Positions 1 to 7,300 of a stretch of DNA of 34,230 bases are shown here, piece by piece. The stretch is from Thermoleophilia bacterium. GTDB taxonomy: Bacteria > Actinomycetota > Thermoleophilia > BMS3ABIN01. The notes beneath the pieces are model-generated. The model was not told the DNA's origin and did no database searches. It worked only from the letters and a program-made list of their open reading frames with translations. Each line of letters begins with the position of its first letter. The first letter of the stretch is position 1. The stretch spans positions 1 to 34,230 of the forward strand of contig JACWAM010000058.1 of assembly GCA_014874265.1 (NCBI GenBank), read 5' to 3'. The position numbers were made by a program, and so were the translations under genes.

Positions 1-135
1 CTCGATGAGTTTTGTTACCGGTTCAACCGGCGAGGCCAGCGAACCGATCTTTTTCGCCGGGTTCTAAACCGCTGCGTCCGTTTCACAGAGCCGGTTACTT
101 ATGCTCAATTAACCGTTCCTGAACGAGTTGTATGA
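1..135 (+). pseudogene. IS1595-like transposase, C-terminal end (truncated by window edge)
   Basis: Frame 1 is open from the first base to a TGA at 133-135 and encodes 44 residues. They begin LDEFCYRFNRR, continue with an LFRRVLNRCV helix and end in VTYAQLT. The tyrosine/phenylalanine-rich 'LDEF.yRFNRR' block followed by 'L..rll' and 'vTY..L' is the C-terminal signature of IS1595 (ISXO2-like) DDE transposases. Only the tail is visible, so it cannot be told from this window whether the element is intact to the left. I did not recognise the terminal inverted repeat downstream. The family call rests on the motif alone. Confidence 0.65.
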
Positions 136-550
136 TCAGTTATAAAAAAGTAGTGGCAGGCATCAGCTCGATGAAGGTTAATCAGCAAGCGAATTAAGGC
201 AACAGCCGGCAAGCAGCCGGTTGTCCGCCTCGCCCCCTACGACGAGTTCGGCATGTGGCTGCATCTGAAGGACAACTATTGGCAGCGCACCAGCAGATAG
301 TAAAACGCGGTCGCGAACACAAGCAGGCTTCATTTCCAGGACTTGAGCAGGCGCCTGAAACAGAAGTGGCCGTCTCGCCAAAATAATTTTAAAGCCGGTT
401 TGGCCAAGTTGCGAAAAGCGTTCATCGCAGGAAGCAGAAACGCTCGTTGGTTTATCGGCATAATGATTCCTTTTCGGGCTGGGCGGGAGCATCTATTCAT
501 CCTGACGCTGTTTGGTTCCCAGGGCTGGGGACTGATAGGCTTTATGCGTT
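136..550. other. Gene-poor stretch between transposase end and hisC
   Basis: About 415 bases with no convincing gene. Open frames on both strands are short, lack family signatures and lack ribosome-binding sites. A stop-free + frame at 175-300 could encode about 41 residues ending LHLKDNYWQRTSR, but it has no start codon at its head; it may be gene debris. An imperfect hairpin lies near 204-227 (ACAGCCGG against CCGGTTGT). The right end of the insertion sequence should lie somewhere in this stretch. Confidence 0.4.
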
Positions 551-1654
551 ATGGTCAGGTTCGTAAAACAACTTGAAGGAATCACCCCCTATGTCGCGGG
601 GGCGCCAATCGAGCTGGTGGCCGGGCGTTACGGGCTCGACGCCGAAAAAGTCATCAAGCTGGCGTCTAACGAGTCGCCGCTGCCGCCATTCCCGGAGGTT
701 CTGGAGGTCATTTCACAGAAGTTCAATGATCTCAACCGCTACCCAGACAGCGAATGCCGCGGCCTGAAGACGGCGCTGGCGGAGCGCTATGGCGTCACGA
801 CTGATGAACTGGTCGTCGGTAACGGCTCCTGCGAGCTGCTCATCTGGCTGAGCCTGATCGTGCTGGAACCGGGGACGGAGGCCGTCTTCTCCGACCCCAC
901 CTTCCTGGTCTACGAGGAAGCGACGCGCGCGCGGGGCGCCGCGCCGGTCAAGGTGCCACTCATGGGATTTGCCAACGATCTGAACTCGCTGGCGGCCGCT
1001 GTTACGGACAGAACCCGGATCGTTTTTCTGACAAATCCGCATAACCCCACCGGATCGTACCTGCCATACAGCGACATCGCCGCCTTTGCGGCCGGCATTC
1101 CGGAGGATTGCCTGCTGGTGCTCGATGAGGCTTACAACGAGTACGCCGAACAGCCGGATTCCCAGGATGGACTTAAGCTGGCGCGGGAGCGCGCCAACGT
1201 GGTGGTGTTGAGGACTTTCTCCAAGATCTATGGCCTTTGCGGCCTGCGCGTGGGTTATGGCATTAGTTCGCGGCAGGTCAAAGAAGCAATTGACAAGGTG
1301 CGCCAGCCATTCAACGTCAACATGCTGGCCCAGGCGGCGGCGCTTAAGGCGCTCAGCCTGGAGGACCGCCTACAGGAACGGCGTGAGCAGAACCGCGCCG
1401 GTCGCCGCCAGCTCTACGATGGCCTGGCGGCCCTGGGTATCGGATATGTTGAGACCCAGAGCAACTTCATGCTGGTGGATGTCAGTGGATTATCAACGCC
1501 CGCCGATGATGTCCCAGAAGAGCTAATGAAGCGCGGGGTCATCATCAGGCCAGGCCGGCCGCTCGCCTGTCCGGGTTACGTCCGCGTCAGCGTCGGGGTC
1601 GAGGAAGAGAACAGGATATTTCTTGAGAGGCTGGCTGAATTAAATAACTCTTAA
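551..1654 (+). CDS. hisC: Histidinol-phosphate aminotransferase (HisC family, class I/II PLP aminotransferase)
   Basis: A 367-residue fold-type I aminotransferase. HisC transfers an amino group from glutamate to imidazole-acetol phosphate in histidine synthesis. Visible family marks are the N-terminal ITPYVAGAPIE and KLASNESPL blocks, NPHNPTG (about 162-168), LDEAY around D192, and the PLP Schiff-base lysine K225 in RTFSKIYGLCG. The C-terminal RPGRPL block carries the phosphate-binding arginine region. The length is normal. The start at 551 has no clear Shine-Dalgarno sequence, but the frame matches the usual HisC N-terminus and no better start exists. No other his gene is nearby. Because aroF-tyrA-aroA lie a few kb downstream, it could also serve as the aromatic-amino-acid aminotransferase, since HisC paralogues accept phenylpyruvate and 4-hydroxyphenylpyruvate. 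Sequence alone cannot decide. Confidence 0.9.
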   Translation: MVRFVKQLEGITPYVAGAPIELVAGRYGLDAEKVIKLASNESPLPPFPEVLEVISQKFNDLNRYPDSECRGLKTALAERYGVTTDELVVGNGSCELLIWLSLIVLEPGTEAVFSDPTFLVYEEATRARGAAPVKVPLMGFANDLNSLAAAVTDRTRIVFLTNPHNPTGSYLPYSDIAAFAAGIPEDCLLVLDEAYNEYAEQPDSQDGLKLARERANVVVLRTFSKIYGLCGLRVGYGISSRQVKEAIDKVRQPFNVNMLAQAAALKALSLEDRLQERREQNRAGRRQLYDGLAALGIGYVETQSNFMLVDVSGLSTPADDVPEELMKRGVIIRPGRPLACPGYVRVSVGVEEENRIFLERLAELNNS

Positions 1655-1658
1655 TATT

Positions 1659-1715
1659 CCACGTTTAACGATTCACGAAAAATCCACACTGTCATTCAAC
1701 GTGAAACGTTAACAT
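1659..1715. repeat. Intergenic AACGTTTAACG-type repeat, copy 1
   Basis: Directly after the hisC stop is a short AT-rich stretch with ACGTTTAACG at 1661-1670 and a near inverse, CGTGAAACGT, at 1700-1709. Similar heptamer-based inverted repeats recur after aroA, cmk, der and gpsA. This copy is the most divergent. It could form a weak hairpin between the convergent hisC and tatA genes. Confidence 0.4.
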
Positions 1716-1769
1716 GAAACTAAAAGCCCCGCGGCAGGACGCTAGAAAATTTGGCCGCTTCTTCGCCGC

Positions 1770-1979
1770 TTACGCGGTTTTTTCGCTTTTGGCTTCGGAT
1801 TCCTTTTTCTGGGAATCGTCGCTGGTCTCCGAGATGGCTTCGTTTACCGAACCCTTGAATTCCCGGATGCCTTTCCCCAGGCCCCGGCCGATTTCGGGCA
1901 GCCGCTTCGGCCCGAAGATGACCAAGGCAATTGCCAGCACGATTAAAAGTTTTTCCGGTGAGAAAATTCCGTCAAACAT
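1770..1979 (-). CDS. tatA: Sec-independent protein translocase subunit TatA/E
   Basis: A 69-residue protein with the classic TatA layout: a short periplasmic N-terminus (MFDGIFSPEK), one hydrophobic membrane helix (about 11-22), the FGPKRLPEIGRGLGKGI hinge and amphipathic helix (about 22-40), then a charged Lys/Glu/Ser-rich cytoplasmic tail. TatA multimers form the variable pore through which folded twin-arginine substrates cross the membrane. A longer in-frame reading reaches upstream to 2051, but the ATG at 1979 has an excellent Shine-Dalgarno (AAAGGAG, six bases before ATG) and gives the canonical start, so I use it. No tatC or tatB is in the window, so its partner must be encoded elsewhere. 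Confidence 0.93.
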   Translation of the reverse strand: MFDGIFSPEKLLIVLAIALVIFGPKRLPEIGRGLGKGIREFKGSVNEAISETSDDSQKKESEAKSEKTA

Positions 1980-2060
1980 GATATCTCCTTTCGGAGCTGG
2001 GACAGTTGCCCTTTCAGCCCGCCTTGAAGACTGGATGATCCTTCCAGTCAAATCCAGCTA

Positions 2061-2069
2061 ATTATATCA
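2061..2069 (-). promoter_or_regulatory. Extended -10 promoter for tatA
   Basis: Read on the minus strand, this stretch is TGATATAAT, a perfect TGnTATAAT extended -10 element. It lies about 80 bases before the tatA start. No good -35 hexamer sits at 16-18 bases, which is tolerated by extended -10 promoters. The position upstream of a lone gene supports it; the call is by consensus match only. Confidence 0.5.
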
Positions 2070-2414
2070 GGCTGCCGGCAGGAAAACAGCCCGCAACCGG
2101 CAATTTACTGTTAAGTTACCGCCAATCGGGCCAGCGCAAACCTAATTAATCGGGTGCTGGATGCTGGATTTTGGATTAAAAAAATCGATTTATCGCAGGT
2201 TTTCGCTTAATCAAAGTCCAAAATCTAAAATGACAGTGCAACTTGATCAGAAGAACCAATGTTAAATCCGCAAGGAGTTTGATCAAGCCATACGGGCGAG
2301 CGGATACTGAGCTAGTTTAAAATAGTCAACAAATTACAGAAACCAGAAACCGGCTAACTCGAAACTGAAGTCTAATTTCTTGCCCATGTCCTTTTGGGCC
2401 GGCGGCAGCTTGCG
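2067..2414. other. Gene-free stretch upstream of tatA
   Basis: Roughly 350 bases with no supported gene. It contains GCTGGATGCTGGATTTTGGATTA (split here as GCTGGATGCTGG and ATTTTGGATTA, 2156-2180) and, around 2209-2230, an approximate inverse (AATCAAAG, TCCAAAATCT). A block near 2338-2368 (ACCAGAAACCGGCTAACTCG) resembles the AACCGGTAACTT module of the dispersed repeats described elsewhere. I see no clear terminator for the sigma-factor operon ending at 2415. Confidence 0.35.
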
Positions 2415-3503
2415 TTAACGCCTGCCGGAGGACATGCCGGAATGAGATGACTGAGAGGCTCCGCCGCTGCCGCCCGAGCCGCTGCCGGAGGACGTGCTGG
2501 AGCCATGTTCCATCCCCTGGCTCCCGGATGGATTTTGCGATTGGGCTGGCGGACCCCCTGGGCTTTGTCTCATCTGCGAGCCGCGGGATGGAGATGGAGC
2601 GGGCGTCTGCGAGCCGCTGCCACTGCCCTGAACCGGCATCGAGCCGCTTCTGGCGCCACCGTTGCCGGCTGCGGAGCCATTGCTGCCGCCTCCCATGCCG
2701 CCAGGGGCCGGGGCGGGAGCTGTCTGGCCCGGCATGCCTGTTCCCGGAGTAGCTCCTTGGACGGGGGAATTGCCCTGACCGTTATTCCCGGGTTGATGAC
2801 CCATCTCATTTTCGATCATGGCGCGCACGCGGGCCGGCACCTTGCCGGCGATTTCCTGAAGCAGCGCGTCATGACGGGCGCGGGTGATCTTGATCATGTT
2901 CTTGACGGAAGCTGTATTGGCGCCCTGGCGGGCCGCCTGATTGACAAGCCGCTGCGCGTCGGCCATCTCGCTGTCGTAGTTCTTCAGCAAAGAGGTAACA
3001 TACCCCGGCTCGTCCTTGTTGACCATGGCCTGGATCTCGTCCAGCCGCTTGCCGGCGTCGCCCACTTCGACCGCGGCGTGGTCAAGCGGCTGGTAGGCGA
3101 ACAGGCCTCTCACCTGTTCCAGATCCTTTTTAAGCGGATAGAGGACGCTGTCCGGGCCGGCCGCGTTTGCCGCTAGCGCCGTGCCGGCCGAAGCCACAAG
3201 CAAAACCCCGGCAACTGCCGCCGGCCGCCACAGCAGGCGGCGCACTGTGCGGCGACGCCGGTAGCGCTTGCCTTCGGCCTGCATCTGGGCCTGCGCTTTT
3301 GTCATCATACTCTCCCTGGCGGCGGCAGGCGGATTTGCCGGCAGGCCTGCCTTCAAAGCATCGCCTACGGATGACGCCAGCTCAAGCAAGGGCATGATTT
3401 CAGCTTTGACTTCAGCAGGTTCCGCCGCCGCAGCCGCCTCAGGCGAGGCGCCGCTGGCGACTTCCTTAAGCTTCTGATCCAGGATGTCCACAATCTCTTT
3501 CAT
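2415..3503 (-). CDS. DUF5667-type membrane protein, putative anti-sigma partner, with Gly/Ser-rich tail
   Basis: A 362-residue predicted single-pass membrane protein. Residues 1-80 are a cytoplasmic Ala/Glu-rich segment. A basic stretch (about 79-93) precedes one membrane helix (about 94-114, ending in Ala-rich GTALAANAAG). A helical extracytoplasmic domain follows (about 117-235) and opens with PDSVLYPLKKDLEQVR, which matches the start of DUF5667. Residues about 236-362 are low-complexity Gly/Ser/Pro/Gln/Met. The gene begins 25 bases after the sigma-factor stop, so the two are co-transcribed. DUF5667 proteins often follow ECF sigma genes in actinobacteria and Chloroflexi. An anti-sigma role is inferred from that context and topology; no zinc-binding HxxxCxxC motif is seen. 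The Shine-Dalgarno is weak. Confidence 0.75.
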   Translation of the reverse strand: MKEIVDILDQKLKEVASGASPEAAAAAEPAEVKAEIMPLLELASSVGDALKAGLPANPPAAARESMMTKAQAQMQAEGKRYRRRRTVRRLLWRPAAVAGVLLVASAGTALAANAAGPDSVLYPLKKDLEQVRGLFAYQPLDHAAVEVGDAGKRLDEIQAMVNKDEPGYVTSLLKNYDSEMADAQRLVNQAARQGANTASVKNMIKITRARHDALLQEIAGKVPARVRAMIENEMGHQPGNNGQGNSPVQGATPGTGMPGQTAPAPAPGGMGGGSNGSAAGNGGARSGSMPVQGSGSGSQTPAPSPSRGSQMRQSPGGPPAQSQNPSGSQGMEHGSSTSSGSGSGGSGGASQSSHSGMSSGRR

Positions 3504-3528
3504 TACACAAAAATTCCGGGTTACGGTT

Positions 3529-4101
3529 CTAGGCTATGCTTTCTTCCTCGATGTCTTCGGGATCGAGAATTTTCCTCAGATTTAATAAAGCGCGGTGCTG
3601 GAGCGCTTTTACCGCTCCCTCACTTTTGGACATTACAGCGGCAATCTGCCGGTTGCTGAAATTTACCAGCAGCTTCAGCAGCACCACCTGCTGCTGTTCG
3701 TCGGGAAGCTGCCAGACAGCTTCCCGAAGCTGGCGCTCATCCCAGGCCGTCGCGGTGATCTGTTCAACCAGCTCTCCAGATGGAAATTCCATTTCCTGCT
3801 CCCCTAAAGCCGTTTCCCTGTTCCGGCCGCGACTTCGATGGTAATCGAGAACATCGTGACGGGCGATGCTAAAAAGCCACGCCCCGAAACCGGCGCCGCG
3901 CCAGCTAAAGCCGCCAATCTTTTCCAGTGCGTCCAGGAAAACCCCGGAAACGATGTCTTCGGCATCATGGGGCGACCTAACCTGGTGGAGAACAAAGCCG
4001 TAAACCGGACCGTAAAACCGGTCATAAAGCTGGCCGAATGCTTCGACATCTCCTTTCTGGACTTTTCTAACCAGTTTTTCAAGGTCTTTTTTCTCGGACA
4101 A
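3529..4101 (-). CDS. ECF-type RNA polymerase sigma factor
   Basis: A 190-residue sigma-70 family protein of ECF size. Region 2 spans about 10-85 (FGQLYDRFYGPVYGFV, DAEDIVSGVF, and the region 2.3/2.4 motif GAWLFSIARHDVLDYHRSRGR). Region 4 spans about 122-178 (LPDEQQQVVLLKLLVNFSNRQIA, then the helix-turn-helix AVMSKSEGAVKALQHRA). There is no region 1.1 or region 3. The start is a TTG at 4101, preceded by GGGAG at a good distance; no in-frame ATG fits region 2. It heads a two-gene operon with the DUF5667 protein and is divergent from the secreted-protein gene at 4318. Its likely role is to redirect RNA polymerase to a small envelope-linked regulon, possibly including its own operon. The subgroup is not determined. 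Confidence 0.9.
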   Translation of the reverse strand: MSEKKDLEKLVRKVQKGDVEAFGQLYDRFYGPVYGFVLHQVRSPHDAEDIVSGVFLDALEKIGGFSWRGAGFGAWLFSIARHDVLDYHRSRGRNRETALGEQEMEFPSGELVEQITATAWDERQLREAVWQLPDEQQQVVLLKLLVNFSNRQIAAVMSKSEGAVKALQHRALLNLRKILDPEDIEEESIA

Positions 4102-4114
4102 AATGCTCTCCCGT

Positions 4115-4208
4115 AAGTACTAGCGAAACAGACGCCGGTTTGGATACGGCTCCGGAAAGATTTCTGCGGCGAGGCGCTGTTTTTCTTTTTCTTCCACTAA
4201 TAGTACTT
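4115..4208. promoter_or_regulatory. Inverted AAGTACTA/TAGTACTT pair in divergent promoter region
   Basis: AAGTACTA at 4115-4122 and its exact inverse TAGTACTT at 4201-4208 flank most of the DNA between the sigma-factor start and an AT-rich stretch (about 4196-4255). Each half also contains the self-complementary AGTACT. This could be a two-site operator controlling the divergent transcripts. An eight-base pair in about 200 bases is not far from chance, so confidence is low. Confidence 0.25.
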
Positions 4209-4317
4209 CGTCGAAAATGAATATTTTTTCAATAATAACGAAACTCATGGCGTAACTTTATCGGCTCAGCGGCGCTTAACACTTTGAAAGCAAAAGTTCA
4301 AAAAGAAAGGAAGTTCA

Positions 4318-4875
4318 ATGTTTTCAGGTTACAAACTTACAATCACGGCGGCAACTCTGGTGCTGGGCGTCTCTGGAGTCGCCGTTGCCGCGACAGGGCA
4401 TTTGCCGGCGGCGGTAAGCGGCGGCGTAGCTACCCTGACGGGATCTTCGCAAGGATCGGCCGGCGGCAGGACCGGCACGGTTCCGGCCGGCAAGGGCGCA
4501 GCCCGCGACCAGTATGCCCCCGGGAAGAGCATTAGCGGTGAGATGGGCAATCATGGCGCCGCGATGAACCAGTATGGCAATCCTGTTTCGATGACGGCGC
4601 GCGATAAAAATGACATGGGGACTATGACGCTTCCCAACGGCGGCACGGTCGAGAATCACGGCATGGCCGTCAGTAGCGCCGCGCATCAGCAAAATGGCGG
4701 CGGCGACCCGGCCCCGCCGGTAACGGTTCCCGGCCCGCAGACTCGGCCCCCGGCAATGGGCGGCGGCCAGTCCGGCTCGGCCGGCCAGGGAAGCGGGAGT
4801 GGAACTGGTGCGGCTGGCACGGGTATGGGCCACGCATCCGGCTCCGGCGCCTCCCGCATGGGTGGCCACAGGTAG
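4318..4875 (+). CDS. Secreted low-complexity Gly/Ser/Met/Gln-rich protein, unknown function
   Basis: A 185-residue protein I do not recognise. It starts with a probable Sec signal peptide: MFSGYK, a hydrophobic stretch (about 7-24, TITAATLVLGVSGVAVA), then an AVA-A type cleavage region. The mature part is low in complexity and rich in Gly, Ala, Met, Asn and Gln, with NHG and NQYG pieces in the middle, a Pro-rich turn (about 128-143) and a Gly/Ser-rich tail ending in RMGGHR. There is no cysteine. The start ATG has a strong AAAGGAAG ribosome-binding site. It is divergent from the sigma/DUF5667 operon, and the DUF5667 protein has a similar Gly/Ser/Met tail ending in GMSSGRR. A cell-surface or envelope role under that sigma factor is plausible but inferred. 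Confidence 0.7.
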   Translation: MFSGYKLTITAATLVLGVSGVAVAATGHLPAAVSGGVATLTGSSQGSAGGRTGTVPAGKGAARDQYAPGKSISGEMGNHGAAMNQYGNPVSMTARDKNDMGTMTLPNGGTVENHGMAVSSAAHQQNGGGDPAPPVTVPGPQTRPPAMGGGQSGSAGQGSGSGTGAAGTGMGHASGSGASRMGGHR

Positions 4876-4891
4876 GTGTAGAGCGGAGCCC

Positions 4892-4917
4892 GAGCCTGGC
4901 GAAGTTTCGCCAGGCTC
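4892..4917 (+). terminator. Perfect 12-bp hairpin after the secreted-protein gene
   Basis: GAGCCTGGCGAA and TTCGCCAGGCTC are exact inverse arms around a two-base GT spacer, 17 bases after the stop at 4875. No U-tract follows, so it may be an RNA-stabilising stem or a bidirectional or L-shaped terminator instead of a classical intrinsic one. Confidence 0.6.
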
Positions 4918-4932
4918 ATGCTCTGCACATTG

Positions 4933-4976
4933 AGCCGCCCGGCAGCGGCAGCTGGGGAGCTGTATGCCGGGCGGCT
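4933..4976 (+). terminator. Second hairpin with nested inner stem
   Basis: AGCCGCCCGGCA (4933-4944) pairs exactly with TGCCGGGCGGCT (4965-4976). Inside lies a second stem, CAGCT/AGCTG around GGGG (4949-4962). Only 15 bases separate it from the preceding 12-bp hairpin. It lacks a strong T-run. The tandem pair probably insulates the sigma-regulated gene from the aroF operon. Confidence 0.6.
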
Positions 4977-5022
4977 TAGTTGGTAAATCCTCCTTTTATG
5001 CCCTCACGAATTCTCTCCTCTA

Positions 5023-5050
5023 TTTTCCTTCCGCCAAAGAGTGATAGAAT
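5023..5050 (+). promoter_or_regulatory. Candidate promoter of the aroF operon
   Basis: TAGAAT at 5045-5050 is preceded by TGA, giving the extended -10 form TGaTAGAAT. A weak -35 (TTTTCC, 5023-5028) lies 16 bases upstream. The leader to the aroF ATG would be about 80 bases. I see no trp-type leader peptide or T-box. The call is by consensus match. Confidence 0.4.
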
Positions 5051-5137
5051 GTAAACCTTGCTGTAGCGCGGAAATTTCACGGGAAGGCTCGGCAGCTACT
5101 CATTTTAATTTCACCCTCTTCTGGCGGAGGTTTACCA

Positions 5138-6154
5138 ATGATGATCATCATGAAACCGGATGCGACCGATGAGCAGGTCCAGCATGTCGTGGACCGGCTG
5201 GCAAGCGTCGGCGCGCGAGGTCATACCTCCCGGGGAGAGTTTGTCACCATTATCGGGGCCATTGGCGACCGGGAAGAGATCGCGGCGCTGCCGCTTGACG
5301 CCATGCCGGGTGTTGACAGGATTATGCCTATCCTCAAACCGTACAAGCTGGCCAGCCGCCAGACCCATCCCGACGACACTGTGGTCAGGGTTAACGACCG
5401 GTCGCTGGGGGGCGGCGCCTTTGCCCTGATAGCCGGACCTTGCTCGGTCGAAAGTGAGGATCAGTACCGGCTGGCGGCGCGCCAGGCAAAAGATGCCGGC
5501 GCCTCCATGCTTCGCGGCGGAGCTTTCAAGCCGCGCACCTCCCCTTACAGTTTTCAGGGTCTGGGGGAAGAAGGCCTCAAGATCATGGCGGCCGCCCGGG
5601 AGGAAACCGGGTTGCCGATCGTCACCGAGCTGATGGATCCGCGAGAGGTTGAGACTGTGCTGAAATATGCTGACGTCATCCAGATCGGCACCCGCAACAT
5701 GCAGAACTTCCAGCTTCTGTCCGAAGTTGGCAAGGTGGAGCGGCCGGTGCTGCTTAAGCGCGGCATGAGCGCTACCATCGAGGAGTTGCTGATGGCGGCG
5801 GAATACATCCTCAAGGAAGGTAACGCCAATGTCATTCTTTGCGAGCGAGGGATCAGGACTTTCGAGACGGCTACCAGATTTACCCTCGATTTGTCGGCGG
5901 TGCCGGTGATCAAGAAGCAGTCCCACCTGCCGGTCGTGGTGGATCCCAGTCACGCCACAGGAGAGCGCGACCTGGTGCTGCCGCTGTCGCTGGCGTCCGT
6001 GGCGGTGGGCGCGGACGGGCTGCTGGTCGAGACACATCCGGAGCCGGAAGAGGCGCTTTGCGACGGATCCCAGTCTCTCCCGGTGAACGAGTTCACCACG
6101 TTTGCCACCGAAGTGCGGCGTTATGTGGAGATGACCGGGCGCTATATTTCGTAG
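5138..6154 (+). CDS. aroF: 3-deoxy-7-phosphoheptulonate synthase, type I-beta with N-terminal regulatory domain
   Basis: A 338-residue DAHP synthase, which joins phosphoenolpyruvate and erythrose 4-phosphate at the entry to the shikimate pathway. Residues 1 to about 70 form the ferredoxin-like regulatory domain seen in Thermotoga-type enzymes (MMIIMKPDATDEQVQHVV), known to mediate feedback inhibition by aromatic amino acids. The TIM-barrel follows with the phosphoenolpyruvate-binding GPCSVES, the GGAFKPRTSPYSFQG block, QIGTRNMQNF, LLKRG and the metal-site VDPSHATG. The ribosome-binding site GGAGG sits seven bases before ATG. It is the first gene of an operon; tyrA begins 18 bases after its stop. 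Pairing with tyrA suggests tyrosine as the effector. Confidence 0.95.
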   Translation: MMIIMKPDATDEQVQHVVDRLASVGARGHTSRGEFVTIIGAIGDREEIAALPLDAMPGVDRIMPILKPYKLASRQTHPDDTVVRVNDRSLGGGAFALIAGPCSVESEDQYRLAARQAKDAGASMLRGGAFKPRTSPYSFQGLGEEGLKIMAAAREETGLPIVTELMDPREVETVLKYADVIQIGTRNMQNFQLLSEVGKVERPVLLKRGMSATIEELLMAAEYILKEGNANVILCERGIRTFETATRFTLDLSAVPVIKKQSHLPVVVDPSHATGERDLVLPLSLASVAVGADGLLVETHPEPEEALCDGSQSLPVNEFTTFATEVRRYVEMTGRYIS

Positions 6155-6172
6155 GAGGGTGGCTGCGGTCCC

Positions 6173-7300
6173 ATGCCGGATTTCTCCGACACCACAATCG
6201 CGATTCTCGGCGTAGGGTTGATGGGCGGATCCCTGGGGCTGGCGGCCCGCGAGCGGCTCGGCGTCAGGCAGGTCTTCGGCTTCAGCCGGACGCGGCGGAC
6301 GCTTATGCGGGCGCTCGAACTGGGGGCGATCACCGATCAGGCATCCAGCATCGAAGAGGCGGTTGCCACCGCCGACTTCTGTTTTGTGGCCACCCCGGTA
6401 CGCACGATTCTGTCTGTTTCCCGCCAGGCGCTCGCAGCTTCCCGTGCTGACTGCATCGTCACGGACATGGGCAGCACCAAGTCAAGCCTGATGGCGGCGC
6501 TCAGCGCCGACGAGGAGCGCCGGTTTATCGGAGGGCACCCCGTCTGCGGCTCCGAGACCGCTGGCGTGGCAAACGCGCGCGAAGATCTTTTTGATAAAGC
6601 GACATACTTTCTAACTTCCGGCCGCGGCGTCGATCCTTCCAACTACGAGCGGCTGCACGGGTTTCTCACCGGTCTTGGCGCCCGGCCGACGGCGATTGAC
6701 CCGAACGCGCATGACCGGATCATGGCGCTGGTCAGCCACCTGCCGCACGTGCTGGCCAATTCCACCATGAATGAGGCCGGCTGCCTCAACCTCGACGGCC
6801 GCGAGGCGCTGCTATCCGCAGGCCCGAGCTTCCGGGACCTGACCCGTGTTGCCGGCAGCAACGCCGACGTCTGGACTGACATTTTCATCGAAAACCGGCG
6901 CTGGCTGGCGGCCGTGCTTAAGGAGCACGCCGCTGTCATTAACGGGTTCGCCGATGCTCTTGAACGCGGTGATGAGGAATTTCTGGCCGGCACGATCGCC
7001 GAAGCCGCAGCCAACCGGGACCGGATGCTTGCGGCCGAACAGCTGGAACCATCTGACCTGTTTGTGGTCAAAATTCCGGTGCCGGACCGGCCGGGAGTAT
7101 TAAGCGGCGTCACGGTGGCGCTGGGAAACGCCGGCATCAATATTGACGATCTTGCCTTTCACCGCATCAGCGTGGAGCAGGGGGGAGTTCTCTCGCTGGT
7201 GGTTTCCGGGGATGACACCGGGCACAGAGCGGTGGAGATTCTCAAAGGCCTTGGTTATGAAGCAGTCTCAATTCCGTTTTCAAATGCCGAGGCGGGATAG
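6173..7300 (+). CDS. tyrA: Prephenate dehydrogenase with C-terminal ACT domain
   Basis: A 375-residue protein that oxidatively decarboxylates prephenate to 4-hydroxyphenylpyruvate in tyrosine synthesis. The N-terminal Rossmann motif GVGLMG (13-18) binds NAD(P). GGHPVCGSETAG (about residues 122-133) and SHLPHVLANS carry conserved active-site histidines. An ACT domain occupies roughly the last 75 residues (VVKIPVPDRPGVLSG onward) and is expected to bind tyrosine or another amino acid. GGAGG overlaps the aroF stop, 14 bases before the ATG, which is long; an in-frame stop excludes any earlier start. The stop abuts the aroA ATG with no gap, so translation is probably coupled. Confidence 0.95.
   Translation: MPDFSDTTIAILGVGLMGGSLGLAARERLGVRQVFGFSRTRRTLMRALELGAITDQASSIEEAVATADFCFVATPVRTILSVSRQALAASRADCIVTDMGSTKSSLMAALSADEERRFIGGHPVCGSETAGVANAREDLFDKATYFLTSGRGVDPSNYERLHGFLTGLGARPTAIDPNAHDRIMALVSHLPHVLANSTMNEAGCLNLDGREALLSAGPSFRDLTRVAGSNADVWTDIFIENRRWLAAVLKEHAAVINGFADALERGDEEFLAGTIAEAAANRDRMLAAEQLEPSDLFVVKIPVPDRPGVLSGVTVALGNAGINIDDLAFHRISVEQGGVLSLVVSGDDTGHRAVEILKGLGYEAVSIPFSNAEAG

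Noticed and set aside
178-492. 104-codon open frame on the minus strand before hisC
   Set aside because: No recognisable motif, no ribosome-binding site, and composition typical of a chance frame in GC-rich DNA.
343-576. 77-codon + frame overlapping the hisC start
   Set aside because: Overlaps hisC out of frame and shows no family resemblance or Shine-Dalgarno.
4981-5137. T-box or trp-type leader upstream of aroF
   Set aside because: No conserved T-box motif, no short aromatic-rich leader peptide and no terminator/antiterminator pair seen.
5138-5151. Perfect 14-base palindrome ATGATGATCATCAT over the aroF start
   Set aside because: It is explained by the Met-Met-Ile-Ile-Met coding sequence; no independent sign of an operator.
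5132-6037. 301-codon minus-strand frame opposite aroF
   Set aside because: Exact shadow of a well-conserved gene; high GC makes long antisense frames common.
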